Assembly: GCA_005223085.1 (NCBI GenBank)
Contig: NJBP01000018.1
Location: 1 to 34,376, forward strand
DNA length: 34,376 nt
From: Candidatus Aerophobetes bacterium Ae_b3b
Lineage (GTDB): Bacteria > Aerophobota > Aerophobia > Aerophobales > AE-B3A
Direction: 5' to 3'
Position numbers and translations under genes: made by a program. The notes beneath the pieces are model-generated. The model searched no databases. It had not been told where the DNA came from and saw only the letters and a list, made by a program, of their open reading frames with translations. Positions 1-7,717 of this stretch are shown here, piece by piece (position 1 is the stretch's first letter; the number at the start of each line of letters is the position of its first letter).

Positions 1-718
1 AAATGCCTGACAGAGGAGATTGTTAGTCTGGCAACCCGATACGTCAGATATGGGCAAGAGCAGAATAACAGCACTACTCGAGATAAGGAAGGCTGGATAG
101 TGAACCATAAGAGGGTTGAAAGAATCTGGAGAAAGAAAGGACTCAGGGTGTCACAAAGGCAGCCAAAGCGGAGCAGGCTTATGGCTAGAATGATGGCTCA
201 TGTATTAGACTTAAGATCTCGAATGCAAGGACCATGTGTGGAGTTACGACCTTATGGTAGCAAGAACGGAGGATGGAAGAGCATTTAAGATACTCACCAT
301 CATCGATGAATACACCAGGGAGTGTTTGGCTATTCTAGCTCGTCGTAGGATTACCTCTCAGAATGTTATCGAACAACTACTCTATCTATTTGTATTCAGG
401 GGTGTCCCTGATGCATATTCTCATCTCAACTAATGGCCCGGAATTCACAGCAAGGGCCATACGTAGATGGTTGGACCATCTAAAAGTAAATACGCTCTTC
501 ACTAGAGCGAGGAAGCCTCTGGGAGACGAGGGTATATAGAGTCGTTTAATGGGAAATTAAGAGATGAGCTGCTTAATAGAGAGATATTCACAACATTGAC
601 TGAGGCGAGGGTGTTGATTGAGGAGTGGCGGAAGGAATACAATCAAGTAAGACCTCACAGTGCTCTTAATTACCGACCACCTGCTCCCGAGGCCATTGTT
701 CCGTTGACTCTAACTTAA
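1..718 (+). pseudogene. IS3-family transposase (OrfB, rve integrase core), degraded, 5' truncated by window edge
   Basis: The region encodes the C-terminal two thirds of an IS3-family OrfB transposase, the DDE recombinase that moves the element, broken over all three frames. Frame 1 (to about 200) gives the helix-turn-helix-side motif VNHKRVERIWRKKGL. Frame 2 (236-430) gives the core motif WSYDLMVARTEDGRAFK and IIDEYTRECLA. After a shift near 415-430, frame 3 gives NGPEFTARAIRRWL, with the second catalytic Asp position altered (ISTNGPEF instead of RSDNGPEF). A further shift near 510-533 returns to frame 2 for YIESFNGKLRDELLNRE, which carries the catalytic Glu, and ends with RPHSALNYRPPAPEA and a stop at 716-718. 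At least three frame changes and a lost Asp mean it cannot be active. The family assignment is secure; the exact IS is not named. Confidence 0.9.
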
Positions 719-722
719 CAAG

Positions 723-747
723 TGGTACAATTAATGGGGACAGGTCA
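723..747 (+). repeat. Right terminal inverted repeat of the IS3-type element
   Basis: Four bases after the transposase stop lies a segment beginning tggtacaattaatgggg and ending in caggtca. Read on the other strand it starts TGACCTGTCCCC, the typical TG...CA end of many IS3-family elements with an OrfB of this type. The matching left end would lie outside the window, so the pairing and any target-site duplication cannot be checked here. Confidence 0.65.
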
Positions 748-1177
748 CTACGCTGCATTCCCGCATAGTTTATCCGCCTTCTTTCTTCTTGGTGAGAGGC
801 TGTATCCCTCTGGTCATATCTCCCTTTCAGCAGACCTTGCCGCAACACTCATATCCAGGGGACCAGGGTAACCACCAGATCCTCCCGGATTCGACCCGCC
901 GAATGTTCATGGCAGATCTTGACCTGCCAAACCTTCTCCTCCGCCTGTCAATTTCTCCTCAGGTGGAACACGATTTTCATATACCATATTAAACCCTAAG
1001 GGTCCTCAAGTGAAGCACTCATAGATAGACAATTCATGGTCCCCATTCAAATTCCCACAGAACAGATTACCAGAAGTAGTGAGAATATACAAAAAAATTT
1101 TGGGAGTCTTTCCCCCTTATCCTATTGCGAAATCCCATCAAAGGAGATTCTAACCCATAGAAAATCTATTCAACTAT
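748..1177. other. Gene-free stretch, no recognisable content
   Basis: This 430-base stretch lies between the IS right end and the DUF169 stop codon. The open frames in it are short (about 60-67 codons) and show no family motif that I recognise. A minus-strand frame running from the IS end to about 848 is open but includes the IS terminal repeat, so it is unlikely to be a native gene. Decayed DNA next to an old insertion is the simplest reading. Confidence 0.5.
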
Positions 1178-1795
1178 CTACAGTCCCCGTTTCAACACTG
1201 GTTCAAGCAGATTATAAACTTTGGATGGCAAGGCCATGAACAGCTCACCATCCTCTAATCTAGTCTGTGACCTGCTACCGCTACAACCTAGCGAGATATT
1301 GATCTTGCCGGTAACTACGGGAATAGCAGTGCACTCACCACACATCGCACCCACACCGCCCAGAATGGCTTCTATTCTTTCTCCTGTAAGTCTCGTGGCA
1401 ATTTGCACTAAACTCATAAGCTTCCTTGAAGTGCCCAACATCACAATGACGCTGGGCAAAAGAAGTTTATCATAAGGCATGGGGAAATAGATGATATACT
1501 TGTTCTCTAAGGGGAGTGTAAGGGCTGAATTTAGATAGTACAACGCAACCTCCTCACTTTTTGCATCGCCCCACTCAACCAGAGTTTTTGCCAAACCAAG
1601 AAGGTTCTTGTCCGATTTCGCATCTAATCCCAGATTAAATCGAGCTAAGGGACAGGAAATGTCGTCGTTTTGAGCATAAAACATATGACCATCTCTAGCT
1701 TGACCAACAAATAAACAGTGTTTATCAGCCCTTTTGACCCTAGGAATTCCAGACGGTTTGGTATTCGAAACAGCTATTCCGACCTCGTCAAACAA
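1178..1795 (-). CDS. DUF169 family protein
   Basis: About 205 residues of a DUF169 protein (Pfam PF02596), a family of unknown function found in methanogens, acetogens and other anaerobes. The supporting motif is in the C-terminal third: GAMCGECTAIPVVTGKINIS followed by LGCSGSR, which is the conserved Cys-rich signature. An earlier segment (DISCPLARFNLGL) supplies the second conserved Cys. The start is a TTG at 1795 with a GAGGAG ribosome site 8 nt upstream; a TGA at 1808-1810 closes the same frame just before it. Upstream of that TGA the frame is open for 65 further codons (see separate entry). The RACo-like gene directly upstream suggests a role near corrinoid or redox chemistry, but this is inference. 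The product may be N-terminally short for the family. Confidence 0.8.
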   Translation of the reverse strand: MFDEVGIAVSNTKPSGIPRVKRADKHCLFVGQARDGHMFYAQNDDISCPLARFNLGLDAKSDKNLLGLAKTLVEWGDAKSEEVALYYLNSALTLPLENKYIIYFPMPYDKLLLPSVIVMLGTSRKLMSLVQIATRLTGERIEAILGGVGAMCGECTAIPVVTGKINISLGCSGSRSQTRLEDGELFMALPSKVYNLLEPVLKRGL

Positions 1796-1807
1796 CTCTT
1801 CCTCTCC

Positions 1808-2005
1808 TCAGAAGGAAATAACAGTTTTCTTGCCCATCAGCTCTTGTTCAGCAGCAGCGACAATCTCATCCCTGTCAGTATTCCACCTTCTGGTAACGAG
1901 CATACTGTCTCGAAGAACTTCACCCACAAGTCGTCCAAACTCCTCAAAAGAAAGAGTCCGAAATTCCCCTTTTGTATAGTCCCTCGTCAGCCTGGTAATT
2001 TCTGA
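1808..2005 (-). other. Small open frame between the RACo-like gene and DUF169, unknown
   Basis: The frame is open for 65 codons (including RDYTKGEFRTLSFEEFGRLV and RDEIVAAAEQELMGKKTVIS) and ends at a TGA only four codons before the DUF169 TTG start, in the same frame. The composition is protein-like and amphipathic, but no ATG lies near its 5' end; the first ATG is at about codon 35. I do not recognise a family. It could be the original N-terminal part of the DUF169 gene cut off by a point mutation to TGA, a separate small gene with an unusual start, or chance. Its last codons contain the ribosome binding site for the next gene. Confidence 0.3.
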
Positions 2006-2031
2006 TTACTTGAAGATGACGTATCTTGATT

Positions 2032-3624
2032 TCATTGATTATCATCTTCTTCGAAATACATTTTCTCGGCCACCATATATGGAAAATTCTCCTCTCTTTC
2101 GTTGGGCTTAATGTGTTCAATCTTTCTGGCTATCCTTTCTGCATCTCTTCTCTTCTCACGGGATAAGAGCATTTGCCGTGCTCCCGCAAGGGCACCATTA
2201 CCAATCCCAACTACCTTATCCCTTGCCCTAGGAAGCAGACCTATGAGGATAGCATTATCCGGGTTGATGAAGTTGCCAAAGGCCCCGGATAAATAGATCC
2301 TATCTATTTCCCTGAGAGTAATCGAATAGTACTCTATCAGAAGGTCCTGATCCAGACGTAGACCAGCCTTCGCTGTTATTAGCTGATATACATCCTGCTG
2401 GGAAATGCTAATATCAGGAGTAATGAAAAAACTCTCCTTTAGCTTTGCCTTCCTGCTCATAATCCCGCTCTTCAGTAGCTCCCCTAATAGATCAATCAAA
2501 CCGGAACCGCAGATTCCCAGAGGTGGCTTATCACCAATAGTCTCGTACCGTACCCTGCCATTTACTATCCCGACATTCTTTATCGCTCCTTCGACAGCTC
2601 CAACACCGGAGTTTATTGTTGCTCCCTCATAGGCACCTCCGGCGGCACAGGAGGCGGTCAATATCCTGTTCTTATTACCAATAATAACCTCCCCATTGGT
2701 TCCAATATCTATGACCATAGATGGTCTCCTGTCCAAGTAGATCCCGGTGGAAATAATATCGGCCAGGGCATCTGCTCCGGCATGACCACCAATTAAAGGA
2801 ACCCCATAAACGTTAGCCCTGGGATTAATCTTGAGACCTAGCTCCTCAGCTTTCCTGTTTATGGGCTCACAGGTCAAAGGCTCAAAAGGAATTATCCCCA
2901 AGGAAGAGACCTTAACTCCGAAAAAGATGCTGCGCATGGTGGAATTCCCTACGACCACAGCCTCATAAATATGATTGAGGATTTTCCCCTTTTCTTCAGC
3001 AGTCCTTCCAAGACCTCCGTTTATCCCTTCGATAACAATGTTTTGCAGCTCCCTCAGTCCATTTTTCTTTCTCATAGTATAGTCAATTCGCGAGATAACA
3101 TCATCTCCAAAGGAGGTCTGAGGATTATTATCAACGAAAGCAGCTATCCTTTTACCCGATTCTAGATCGATTATCTGTGAAACAAGAGTGGTAGTACCCA
3201 CATCTATGGCCAGGCCATAGATTCCATCTCTGGATTTGTCGAGCTCCCTATCTTGCCAGAAAACCTTATCATTTTTTCTGTAGACAAAAGGATCTAGCTT
3301 GACTTTATCCTCTATGGTGTCAGAGAGAATGGCATATCTACCTGTGCTTTTGATGAAGACGCGGATACTACCTCCTCGCAGAACTTTCGCCTGGCAAGCT
3401 AACCTCTCATTCCTGCCTAATTTGAAGCTTTTCTCTGCCTCTGTTCTTGGGCCTAAGATACCCTCTCCCTCAACTCTCACTCTGCATTTACCACAGAAGC
3501 CTCTCCCGCCACACTCCGAAGGTATCTCTATGCCAAGCGTTCTTGCAGAATCTAAAATACTCCCTTTTTCGGTCTCGATTCCCTGCTTGCCTTTCTTGAA
3601 TTGAGGAAAAAATATCCTGGTCAT
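2032..3624 (-). CDS. Ferredoxin/ASKHA-domain protein, RACo/RamA-like corrinoid activation protein
   Basis: Members of this family (DUF4445, RACo/RamA) use a [2Fe-2S] or related cluster and ATP to reduce the cobalt of corrinoid proteins back to the active Co(I) state. Numbering from the upstream ATG at 3672, an N-terminal ferredoxin-like domain has C54, C60, C63 and C93 (ECGGRGFCGKC and LACQ). A linker leads to an ASKHA ATPase fold with DVGTTT (157-162), a central AVVVGNSTM, phosphate loop IDIGTNGE (321-328) and C-terminal IYLSGAFGNFIN. ATG 3672 would give 546 aa. I prefer the ATG at 3624 (MTRIFF, 530 aa) because it has an AGGGGG site 5 nt upstream, whereas the GGAGG before 3672 is 16 nt away. 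No corrinoid methyltransferase is visible in the window, so its partner is elsewhere. The family call is firm; the exact substrate is not. Confidence 0.88.
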   Translation of the reverse strand: MTRIFFPQFKKGKQGIETEKGSILDSARTLGIEIPSECGGRGFCGKCRVRVEGEGILGPRTEAEKSFKLGRNERLACQAKVLRGGSIRVFIKSTGRYAILSDTIEDKVKLDPFVYRKNDKVFWQDRELDKSRDGIYGLAIDVGTTTLVSQIIDLESGKRIAAFVDNNPQTSFGDDVISRIDYTMRKKNGLRELQNIVIEGINGGLGRTAEEKGKILNHIYEAVVVGNSTMRSIFFGVKVSSLGIIPFEPLTCEPINRKAEELGLKINPRANVYGVPLIGGHAGADALADIISTGIYLDRRPSMVIDIGTNGEVIIGNKNRILTASCAAGGAYEGATINSGVGAVEGAIKNVGIVNGRVRYETIGDKPPLGICGSGLIDLLGELLKSGIMSRKAKLKESFFITPDISISQQDVYQLITAKAGLRLDQDLLIEYYSITLREIDRIYLSGAFGNFINPDNAILIGLLPRARDKVVGIGNGALAGARQMLLSREKRRDAERIARKIEHIKPNEREENFPYMVAEKMYFEEDDNQ

Positions 3625-3781
3625 CCTAGCCCCCTTCTTCATTCTACCGCCAAAATGGTCAGTCACGTCCATTTTTTTCTGTACTTTTCCTCCAAAATGA
3701 GGGATTATCCAAAAAGATGATTTTCAAAAGTCACTGACCAGTAATTGTAATTGGCTCTTTTGGAGAACCAATATTTTCCCG

Positions 3782-3822
3782 CAGAGGGTAAAACATTGAC
3801 TAAGTCAAAAACTCAGCCTCTG
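3782..3822. promoter_or_regulatory. Symmetric dyad upstream of the RACo-like gene (possible operator)
   Basis: A perfect 13-base palindrome TTGACTAAGTCAA (3796-3808) is centred on 3802 and flanked symmetrically by CAGAGG (3782-3787) and CCTCTG (3817-3822), whose outer arms are centred on the same base. It lies about 110-160 bases before the RACo-like start codons. This suggests a protein-binding site or an RNA hairpin. A TTGACA hexamer just beyond it on the minus strand could be a -35 box, but no convincing -10 follows. Nothing else in 3673-3960 was recognised. Confidence 0.35.
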
Positions 3823-3959
3823 TCAAGCCTTAACGAACCCGTTTTGCCTCCAAGATGAGAAAAAAATTGGAACAAGTCTGTTCTTTCTCGCATTAAAGAA
3901 AAGAGATGAACTCAACCAAGAATAAGCTTTTTTCTATTGAGAATCGATGCAGTAGAGGA

Positions 3960-4160
3960 GCTCTCTAGGCGCGGGCTATTGCAACGCCTGTATCAGGTTC
4001 TACCTTAAGGATTTGATTTTCGCCTTGAGGATTTCCCGAAAGCCCGCCTCATCTAACTGCTCAGAAAGATCGGAAACTCAAGATTTAGCAAAGTCTATTC
4101 CACAGAGTTTCTCGGTAAGATCAGCTACTTTGCGAGTAGAGACCCCATTGCTTTTCTCTT
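3960..4160 (-). pseudogene. IS256 (Mutator)-type transposase fragment
   Basis: The minus strand at 4078-4150 reads NGVSTRKVADLTEKLCGIDF then AKS-stop-VSDLSEQLDE. This closely matches the conserved block GVSTRKV...L.G...SKSTVS..... LDE of IS256-family transposases, with a TGA in place of the usual Thr codon. Downstream the frame continues as DEAGFREILKAKIKSL to a TAG and then loses similarity. There is no start, no catalytic region and no recognisable terminal repeat, so this is a short relic. It shows that more than one IS family has left debris in this part of the chromosome. Confidence 0.55.
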
Positions 4161-4165
4161 GCCTC

Positions 4166-4513
4166 CTACTTTTTTTCCAAATCTCGGATCCTGGATCCAA
4201 TTTGCTCTAACTGGCTCTTTAAGACCTCCGACTGCTTCCTCAGATAATCAAGCTGTTGCTCCTGGGTCATCGTTCCTGGAGGGAGTGGTGCTCCTGGACC
4301 TGGAGGAGCATAAGGAGCTGCTCCCGGATATCCATAACTTGGGTAGGGCATTCCTCCATAAGGCGCATAAGCATATCCCCCTGCGTAGGGAACTCCATAT
4401 GTTCCCTGGCCGTATTGCATAACTGCTCCTATTCCCCAGGGGCTGCAAAAACCTCTCCCTCCTCCGGTCATTGGGCCCATTCCCCTTGGGCCAGTTCCAT
4501 CAAATCCTGGCAT
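4166..4513 (-). CDS. DUF5320 family protein
   Basis: A 115-residue small protein of the DUF5320 type. It begins MPGFDGTGPRGMGPMTGGGR, the hallmark N-terminus, continues with a Gly/Tyr/Pro-rich low-complexity middle (about 28-80), and ends in a charged coiled coil (QLDYLRKQSEVLKSQLEQI) terminating in LEKK. The function of the family is unknown. In anaerobes these genes often sit near dinitrogenase iron-molybdenum-cofactor-like proteins, Mrp ATPases and thioredoxins; a thioredoxin and glutaredoxin follow on the same strand here. ATG 4513 has AGGAGG about 5 nt upstream. It overlaps the end of the second frame of the preceding small gene. Confidence 0.85.
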   Translation of the reverse strand: MPGFDGTGPRGMGPMTGGGRGFCSPWGIGAVMQYGQGTYGVPYAGGYAYAPYGGMPYPSYGYPGAAPYAPPGPGAPLPPGTMTQEQQLDYLRKQSEVLKSQLEQIGSRIRDLEKK

Positions 4514-4714
4514 TTTTACCTCCTATTTTTAGCTCTTCTAGTCTTTTTCTGATGACATCCAGATCTCTGGTCAAACATCTTTCCTGGTCTTCAAGCATGA
4601 CAATTTCCTGCTCTCTTGGCATTGTCCAGGGCCAACCCCATAGCCGTAGGGAGTTACTCCCCAATATCTAGGCCATCTCCAGCGCCAAGGATATCCCCAA
4701 GACCAAGGCCACAT
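4500..4714 (-). pseudogene. Small Trp/Tyr-rich DUF5320-like protein with a frameshift
   Basis: ATG 4714 opens a frame encoding MWPWSWGYPWRWRWPRYWGV and then TPYGYGVGPGQ, which runs into a TGA soon after. At about 4620-4635 the overlapping second frame takes over with REQEIVMLEDQERCLTRDLD and VIRKRLEELK, a charged coiled coil like that ending DUF5320 neighbours. It stops at 4500, overlapping the next ATG. The aromatic head plus coiled-coil tail is a known layout for these short proteins, so one gene of about 70 codons with a one-base indel is the best reading. It could be a sequencing error rather than true decay. Confidence 0.55.
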
Positions 4715-4739
4715 TTCGTTCACTTCCTTTCAATCTGCT

Positions 4740-5015
4740 TTACTGGCTTACCACTAGCGGTACTAGTAGGATGCCGTCCAACCCGGCTTTATCCTTAAGC
4801 CCCCTGTCGTCGGCCGAACCATGGCTCTCTCCAAACGGGATACGCAGGCAAATATTTGTGACAGCAAAAATAGCTGCTTTGGCTCTCATTAAATTCTCAA
4901 TACCTCCTCCTACCCAACCGGCTATACTAGCAAGACAGTAAAGGAGACCCTGAGGATTAATTTCTATTCCTATCTCGGCAGCTCTGATGAGAGGAGAAGA
5001 AGCAAGTAATTTCAA
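4740..5015 (-). CDS. Hypothetical protein downstream of thioredoxin
   Basis: A 91-codon frame starts with TTG at 5015, overlapping the thioredoxin TGA (5012-5014). AGAGGA lies 6 nt upstream inside the thioredoxin tail, so translational coupling is plausible. Residues 1-62 look like folded protein (EINPQGLLYCLASIAGWVGG then GIENLMRAKAAIFAVTNICL); the last 30 residues (GSADDRGLKDKAG...) look less protein-like and come from more GC-rich DNA, so the 3' end may be truncated or replaced. I do not recognise the family. There is no signal peptide or metal motif. Confidence 0.5.
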   Translation of the reverse strand: MKLLASSPLIRAAEIGIEINPQGLLYCLASIAGWVGGGIENLMRAKAAIFAVTNICLRIPFGESHGSADDRGLKDKAGLDGILLVPLVVSQ

Positions 5016-5344
5016 CTTTTTTCCTCTAATACTCTTTCGATTTTCTCTACTAAAGTTTTCTTGGGTACTACCCCCACCACCCTGTCCACGAGTTTTCCTC
5101 CATTGAAGAACAAAAGAGAAGGGATTGCCATAACCTGGTATTTTCCGGCCGTAATAGGATTTTCATCGACATCTAGTTTTCCTATCTTGATTTTTCCTTC
5201 GTACTCCCGGCCAATTTGCTCCACCAGAGGTGCTACCATAGAGCAGGGTGCACACCACTCGGCCCAAAAATCAACCATTGCGGGAAGGCTTGAATTTAGG
5301 ACTTCATTATCCCAAGTTTGATCTGTCAAAGTGTTATCTGACAT
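5012..5344 (-). CDS. trxA: Thioredoxin
   Basis: A 110-residue thioredoxin, a cytoplasmic protein-disulfide reductase. The active site is WCAPC in the context VDFWAEWCAPCSMVAPLVEQ (about residues 25-44), followed by the buried Asp-containing strand KIKIGKLDVDENP and the conserved cis-Pro loop VMAIPSLLFFNGG. The C-terminal helix (KKTLVEKIERVLEEK) is complete, giving the normal family length. It lies 13 nt downstream of the glutaredoxin-like gene, so the two are probably co-transcribed. AGGGAG lies about 10 nt before the ATG. Confidence 0.95.
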   Translation of the reverse strand: MSDNTLTDQTWDNEVLNSSLPAMVDFWAEWCAPCSMVAPLVEQIGREYEGKIKIGKLDVDENPITAGKYQVMAIPSLLFFNGGKLVDRVVGVVPKKTLVEKIERVLEEKS

Positions 5345-5357
5345 ATTACTCTTCTCC

Positions 5358-5615
5358 CTAACTTCTTCCTAATCCTAATAATCGATCTATTCTTCCTTTA
5401 TCAAATCCCACAACTTTTGTCGAGCCGATTAGAAGAACCGGCACACTCATCTGACCCGTCATTCTTACAACATCTTTAGCGGCATCCGGGTCCTCATCCA
5501 CTCTCACCTCCTTCACTCTCACTCCCTTCTGGCGGAGATAACTCTTGGCTTGAGAGCACCAGGGACAGGAGCCTGAAGAGAATAGAATGACCCGGGGATA
5601 ACTTTTCTTTCCCAT
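5358..5615 (-). CDS. Glutaredoxin-like protein (CPWC)
   Basis: An 85-residue glutaredoxin-fold protein. It has the dithiol active site CPWC in VILFSSGSCPWCSQAKSYLR, the acidic strand KEVRVDEDPDAAKDV, and the cis-Pro segment SVPVLLIGSTKVVGFDKGRI, which binds the substrate cysteine in this family. It resembles the short glutaredoxins that pair with thioredoxin systems in anaerobes. AAGGAGG lies 5 nt upstream of the ATG, a strong site. Likely role: thiol-disulfide exchange; the physiological partner is unknown. Confidence 0.88.
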   Translation of the reverse strand: MGKKSYPRVILFSSGSCPWCSQAKSYLRQKGVRVKEVRVDEDPDAAKDVVRMTGQMSVPVLLIGSTKVVGFDKGRIDRLLGLGRS

Positions 5616-5641
5616 ATTAACCTCCTTAGGCCAAAAATTTT

Positions 5642-5960
5642 CTAATGGTAGTACCTCTCCCCCACACCCCTCTCATAAGCTTTCTGGGTGGGTCTTTTGA
5701 ATTCAGCAATAATCTCACACCTTTCTCCCAACACGGTCTTTATCTTCTTTAAATCTTCCCTACTTGAAGACCGTGCAGATTCTTCTGCCGGAGGACGAAT
5801 CACAGTGTTTAACTGGATCTTTTCTAGATTCATCTCCTTGATTACCTGAGCTGTCTTTTCTGTCTCCTCCAGGGAATCACTAAATCTACCTCCAGGGAAA
5901 AACCCAGTCTTCTAGAAGGTACCGGTCCGAATATCCTGACCTGCCGAAAGGACCAAAAAT
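5642..5960 (-). pseudogene. Radical SAM protein (COG0731-like) with the catalytic core deleted
   Basis: The 5' part (about 5935-5880) encodes IFGPVPSRRLGFSLEVDLV, the standard N-terminus of COG0731-type radical SAM proteins, which is normally followed within a few residues by the CxxxCxxC cluster motif. Here it jumps, with a frame change, straight to DSLEETEKTAQVIKEMNLEK and IQLNTVIRPPAEESAR, which is the region after the core barrel; the remaining tail runs to 5642. Roughly the whole cluster-binding barrel is missing, so the product cannot be a working radical SAM enzyme. An 11-bp direct repeat flanks the junction (see findings). It follows the DUF89 gene with overlap. Confidence 0.8.
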
Positions 5961-5966
5961 AGTACT

Positions 5967-6818
5967 TCAAAGGCTTCGCAGGACTATATCCCCTACCTTG
6001 CATCCTAGATCCTTTGCTATCACGGGACATTTTGCTTTGAGGAGAAAAAAGATAGGTTTATCCTCTTCAGAAAGAGTTTCATAATTTCCCTGTCCTTTGC
6101 TGATTATCAATTCAGCTCGATTAAAGTAAGCGCGAAACTCATTGGTAGCCAAGGAGAGAAAAGTTCCTGGTCCATCTGAACCGGAGGAGATGATTCTAGC
6201 TACTTTATCTATTCCGCAAAATAATGCGTCCTCTATAGTAGCATCATTTATGATGGGTTTTTCTCTCACCACATAGATTACCTTCTTGTTTAGCTTTTCT
6301 GTTATCAATTCTATCAGTATGCGGTCAAAAGCCACTTCACTGGAGTTATCCGCTATACATAAGAGCTCATCCGTATGCTCTAACGCCTTTTTAAATGAGA
6401 TATAATCAAAGATGGCAAAATCTTGCTTCAGAATCTGCTCTATCTCTTGTTCAAGGTCAATATGAGTATTTACTCCAAAATCAATGATATTTCCGGCGAT
6501 GGCTACCCTTATGCCCATAAGCAGGGGATCGTGTGCTTTTTCCACCCTCCCTCTAAGTTTAGGATAAAGCCTTATGGCAATTTTATTATATTTATCTTTG
6601 GTTTTCTTATAGGGATCGGATGAGCCTGCAATTCGGCGAACAATTTTATGGATTTTTCTTCCCATTTCCGGTGGGGTGCTGTTTAAGGGAATTTGGGGTA
6701 GCTCTTTTGCTATCTCATCCAGAACCTTTCTTTGTTTTTCCTCATCCTCTGTACCCATTCGAGCCGCCTCTAGCCCCTGCCTAAAGAAACAAGGGATACA
6801 ATCCAGGTAAGTTTTCAT
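5967..6818 (-). CDS. DUF89 / ARMT1-like damage-control phosphatase
   Basis: A 283-residue protein of the DUF89 family, metal-dependent phosphatases thought to remove harmful or off-pathway phosphometabolites. Evidence: the N-terminal CxxC segment YLDCIPCFFRQGLEA (C7, C10) typical of the archaeal/bacterial subfamily, AGNIIDFG (109-115), the metal site IADNSSEVAFDR with D157 and N158, and SKGQGNYE (240-247). Length is normal. The ATG overlaps the map stop codon by 4 nt, so the two are translationally coupled. A radical-SAM relic follows. Substrate is not predictable from sequence. Confidence 0.87.
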   Translation of the reverse strand: MKTYLDCIPCFFRQGLEAARMGTEDEEKQRKVLDEIAKELPQIPLNSTPPEMGRKIHKIVRRIAGSSDPYKKTKDKYNKIAIRLYPKLRGRVEKAHDPLLMGIRVAIAGNIIDFGVNTHIDLEQEIEQILKQDFAIFDYISFKKALEHTDELLCIADNSSEVAFDRILIELITEKLNKKVIYVVREKPIINDATIEDALFCGIDKVARIISSGSDGPGTFLSLATNEFRAYFNRAELIISKGQGNYETLSEEDKPIFFLLKAKCPVIAKDLGCKVGDIVLRSL

Positions 6819-7579
6819 CTTTTTCGTTTTATTAATGTCAATATTTCTGGCTCATTTGCCCTTATAGCGATGGTATGTTCAAAATGAGCAGAACGTTTGC
6901 CGTCCTTTATTACCACCGTCCAGTTATCCTTTATTGTTTTAACTTCAAAACTTCCCATATTGACCATTGGTTCTATCGCCAATGTCATTCCCATCTTGAG
7001 TCTTGGACCCTGATCAGGCTTGCCAAAGTTAGGTATTGGAGGCTCCTCATGAAGATGTCTCCCAATCCCATGGCCAACAAGAGCCCTGACCACCGAAAAA
7101 CCGTTCTTTTCCACATGGGACTGAATAGCATAAGAGATGTCGAATAATCTATTTCCCACTTTTGCCTGTCTGATTCCTTTATAGAGAGCATCTTCGGTAA
7201 CCTCTAGCAATCTATTAACTTCACCGCTTATCTCACCTAGAGCTACAGTAATAGCAGCATCTCCATAATATCCATTTAGTTTTACTCCTAAATCTAAACC
7301 TATAATATCCCCATGCTGCAGTTCGTAATCACCGGGAATACCATGTACAACCTGCTCATTAACAGAAGTACATAGACAGCAGGGGAATCCACGATATCCC
7401 TTAAAGGCCGGTCTAGCTCCTCGTCTGATAATCAAACTTTCTGCCAGCCTATCAAGCTCCTGCGTGGTTATCCCCGGATTGGTAATAATAACTTCCCGTA
7501 GCTCTGCAAGAACATCTGCTACAATCTGACCGGCTGCTCGTAGATAGCTTAATTCCTCCTCAGACTTTAAAGTGATCAT
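6815..7579 (-). CDS. map: Methionine aminopeptidase, type I
   Basis: A 254-residue type I methionine aminopeptidase, which removes the initiator Met from nascent proteins. Metal ligands are visible in order: Asp in IGLDLGVKLNGYYGDAA (two Asp), His in VGHGIGRHLHEEP, Glu in LAIEPMV and Glu in FEHTIAI. Substrate-side His is in NEQVVHGIPG. It lacks the N-terminal zinc-finger extension, as expected in bacteria. In many bacteria map follows adk in the ribosomal-protein operon; here it sits with a DUF89 gene instead. AGGA lies 9 nt before the ATG. Bases 7580-7717 upstream show no clear promoter. Confidence 0.96.
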   Translation of the reverse strand: MITLKSEEELSYLRAAGQIVADVLAELREVIITNPGITTQELDRLAESLIIRRGARPAFKGYRGFPCCLCTSVNEQVVHGIPGDYELQHGDIIGLDLGVKLNGYYGDAAITVALGEISGEVNRLLEVTEDALYKGIRQAKVGNRLFDISYAIQSHVEKNGFSVVRALVGHGIGRHLHEEPPIPNFGKPDQGPRLKMGMTLAIEPMVNMGSFEVKTIKDNWTVVIKDGKRSAHFEHTIAIRANEPEILTLIKRKR

Positions 7580-7717
7580 TTGTTCAAATCCTTTTTAGCA
7601 AGTCACCTTCATCTTCGAAATAGATTTACATAGCAAAAACCATCCCACAGAATAATTTTTTTCTTCGTTTTAGAAGCTACAAACCTACCCAAATTCCTAT
7701 CGGGTAAAAACAAAACC

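Noticed and set aside
1808-1810. TGA as a selenocysteine codon in an extended DUF169 protein
   Set aside because: No SECIS-like element was recognised, no selenoprotein family match, and a good ribosome site after the TGA explains the downstream start.
4240-4552. Plus-strand frames rich in Ser, Trp and Arg across the DUF5320 gene
   Set aside because: They are antisense to a clear minus-strand gene with its own ribosome site and family signature; the composition comes from its Gly/Pro/Tyr repeats.
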